Assembly: GCA_019347725.1 (NCBI GenBank)
Contig: JAHWKV010000005.1
Span: 1-12,931, forward strand
Length of the DNA stretch: 12,931 bases
Reading direction: 5' to 3'
Source: Actinomycetota bacterium
GTDB taxonomy: Bacteria; Actinomycetota; CADDZG01; JAHWKV01
Part shown: positions 12,902 to 12,931 of the stretch, piece after piece
Layout of the letters: every line of letters begins with the position of its first letter
Numbering within the stretch: position 1 is the stretch's first letter
Made by a program: the position numbers and the translations under genes
The notes under the pieces: model-generated
The model's database searches: none
The model's input: the letters and a program-made list of their open reading frames with translations, nothing else
Told to the model about the DNA's origin: nothing

Positions 12902-12931
12902 CCCGCCCCGTGCTATGGAGTCGACACCCAA

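Noticed and set aside
12605..12931. N-terminal extension of the DUF2017 gene to the window edge
   Set aside because: It is the shadow of clpS in another frame; family-like sequence starts only at the ATG at 12604.
1..12931. CRISPR arrays, tRNA or rRNA genes, insertion sequences, phage or toxin-antitoxin genes
   Set aside because: No regularly spaced repeats, transposase motifs, cloverleaf-like segments or small toxin/antitoxin pairs were found on either strand; almost all sequence is explained by the listed genes.

Overview
The window looks like chromosomal DNA from an actinobacterium. The reasons are GC-rich coding sequence, a clpS gene that runs directly into a DUF2017-family gene (an arrangement characteristic of Actinomycetota), and several genes that lack a Shine-Dalgarno sequence and may be leaderless. 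The genus cannot be told from the sequence. An uncultured or soil-type lineage is only a guess.

Layout. (1) Bases 3-428 hold the 3' end of a Na+/H+ antiporter (nhaA). A 230-base gap follows, with a pair of mutually exclusive RNA stem-loops, and then a ClC-type chloride channel/transporter with two C-terminal CBS domains (to 2365). (2) Bases 2414-5891, minus strand, hold mobA-moeA-narK: two late steps of molybdenum cofactor synthesis and a nitrate/nitrite transporter. (3) Bases 6047-10836, plus strand and divergent from (2), hold a five-gene cluster: a NarI-like membrane cytochrome b with a C-terminal four-cysteine module, a NarB/NasC-type molybdopterin nitrate reductase without a Tat signal, a ferredoxin with four [4Fe-4S] clusters, a Tat-type Rieske protein, and a small two-helix membrane protein. 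It ends at a clean hairpin (10842-10859). The first four genes are joined by 4-base ATGA overlaps. (4) Bases 10922-12077 hold a MarR-family regulator overlapping a ZIP metal transporter, with an inverted repeat in the marR promoter region. (5) Bases 12095-12888, minus strand, hold clpS and a DUF2017 gene, convergent with the ZIP gene.

How it works together. Regions (2) and (3) form a self-contained nitrate module: NarK moves nitrate and nitrite, MoeA and MobA help make the bis-MGD cofactor, and the divergent operon encodes the reductase and its apparent electron path from the quinone pool. The combination is the most unusual part of the window. A soluble-type catalytic subunit is combined with a quinol-oxidising cytochrome b, a DmsB/NrfC-like ferredoxin and a Rieske protein predicted to face outside. 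No NarJ/NapD-like chaperone and no nitrite reductase lie in the window. Everything outside regions (2) and (3) is ordinary housekeeping or ion homeostasis, apart from some regulatory structure noted below.
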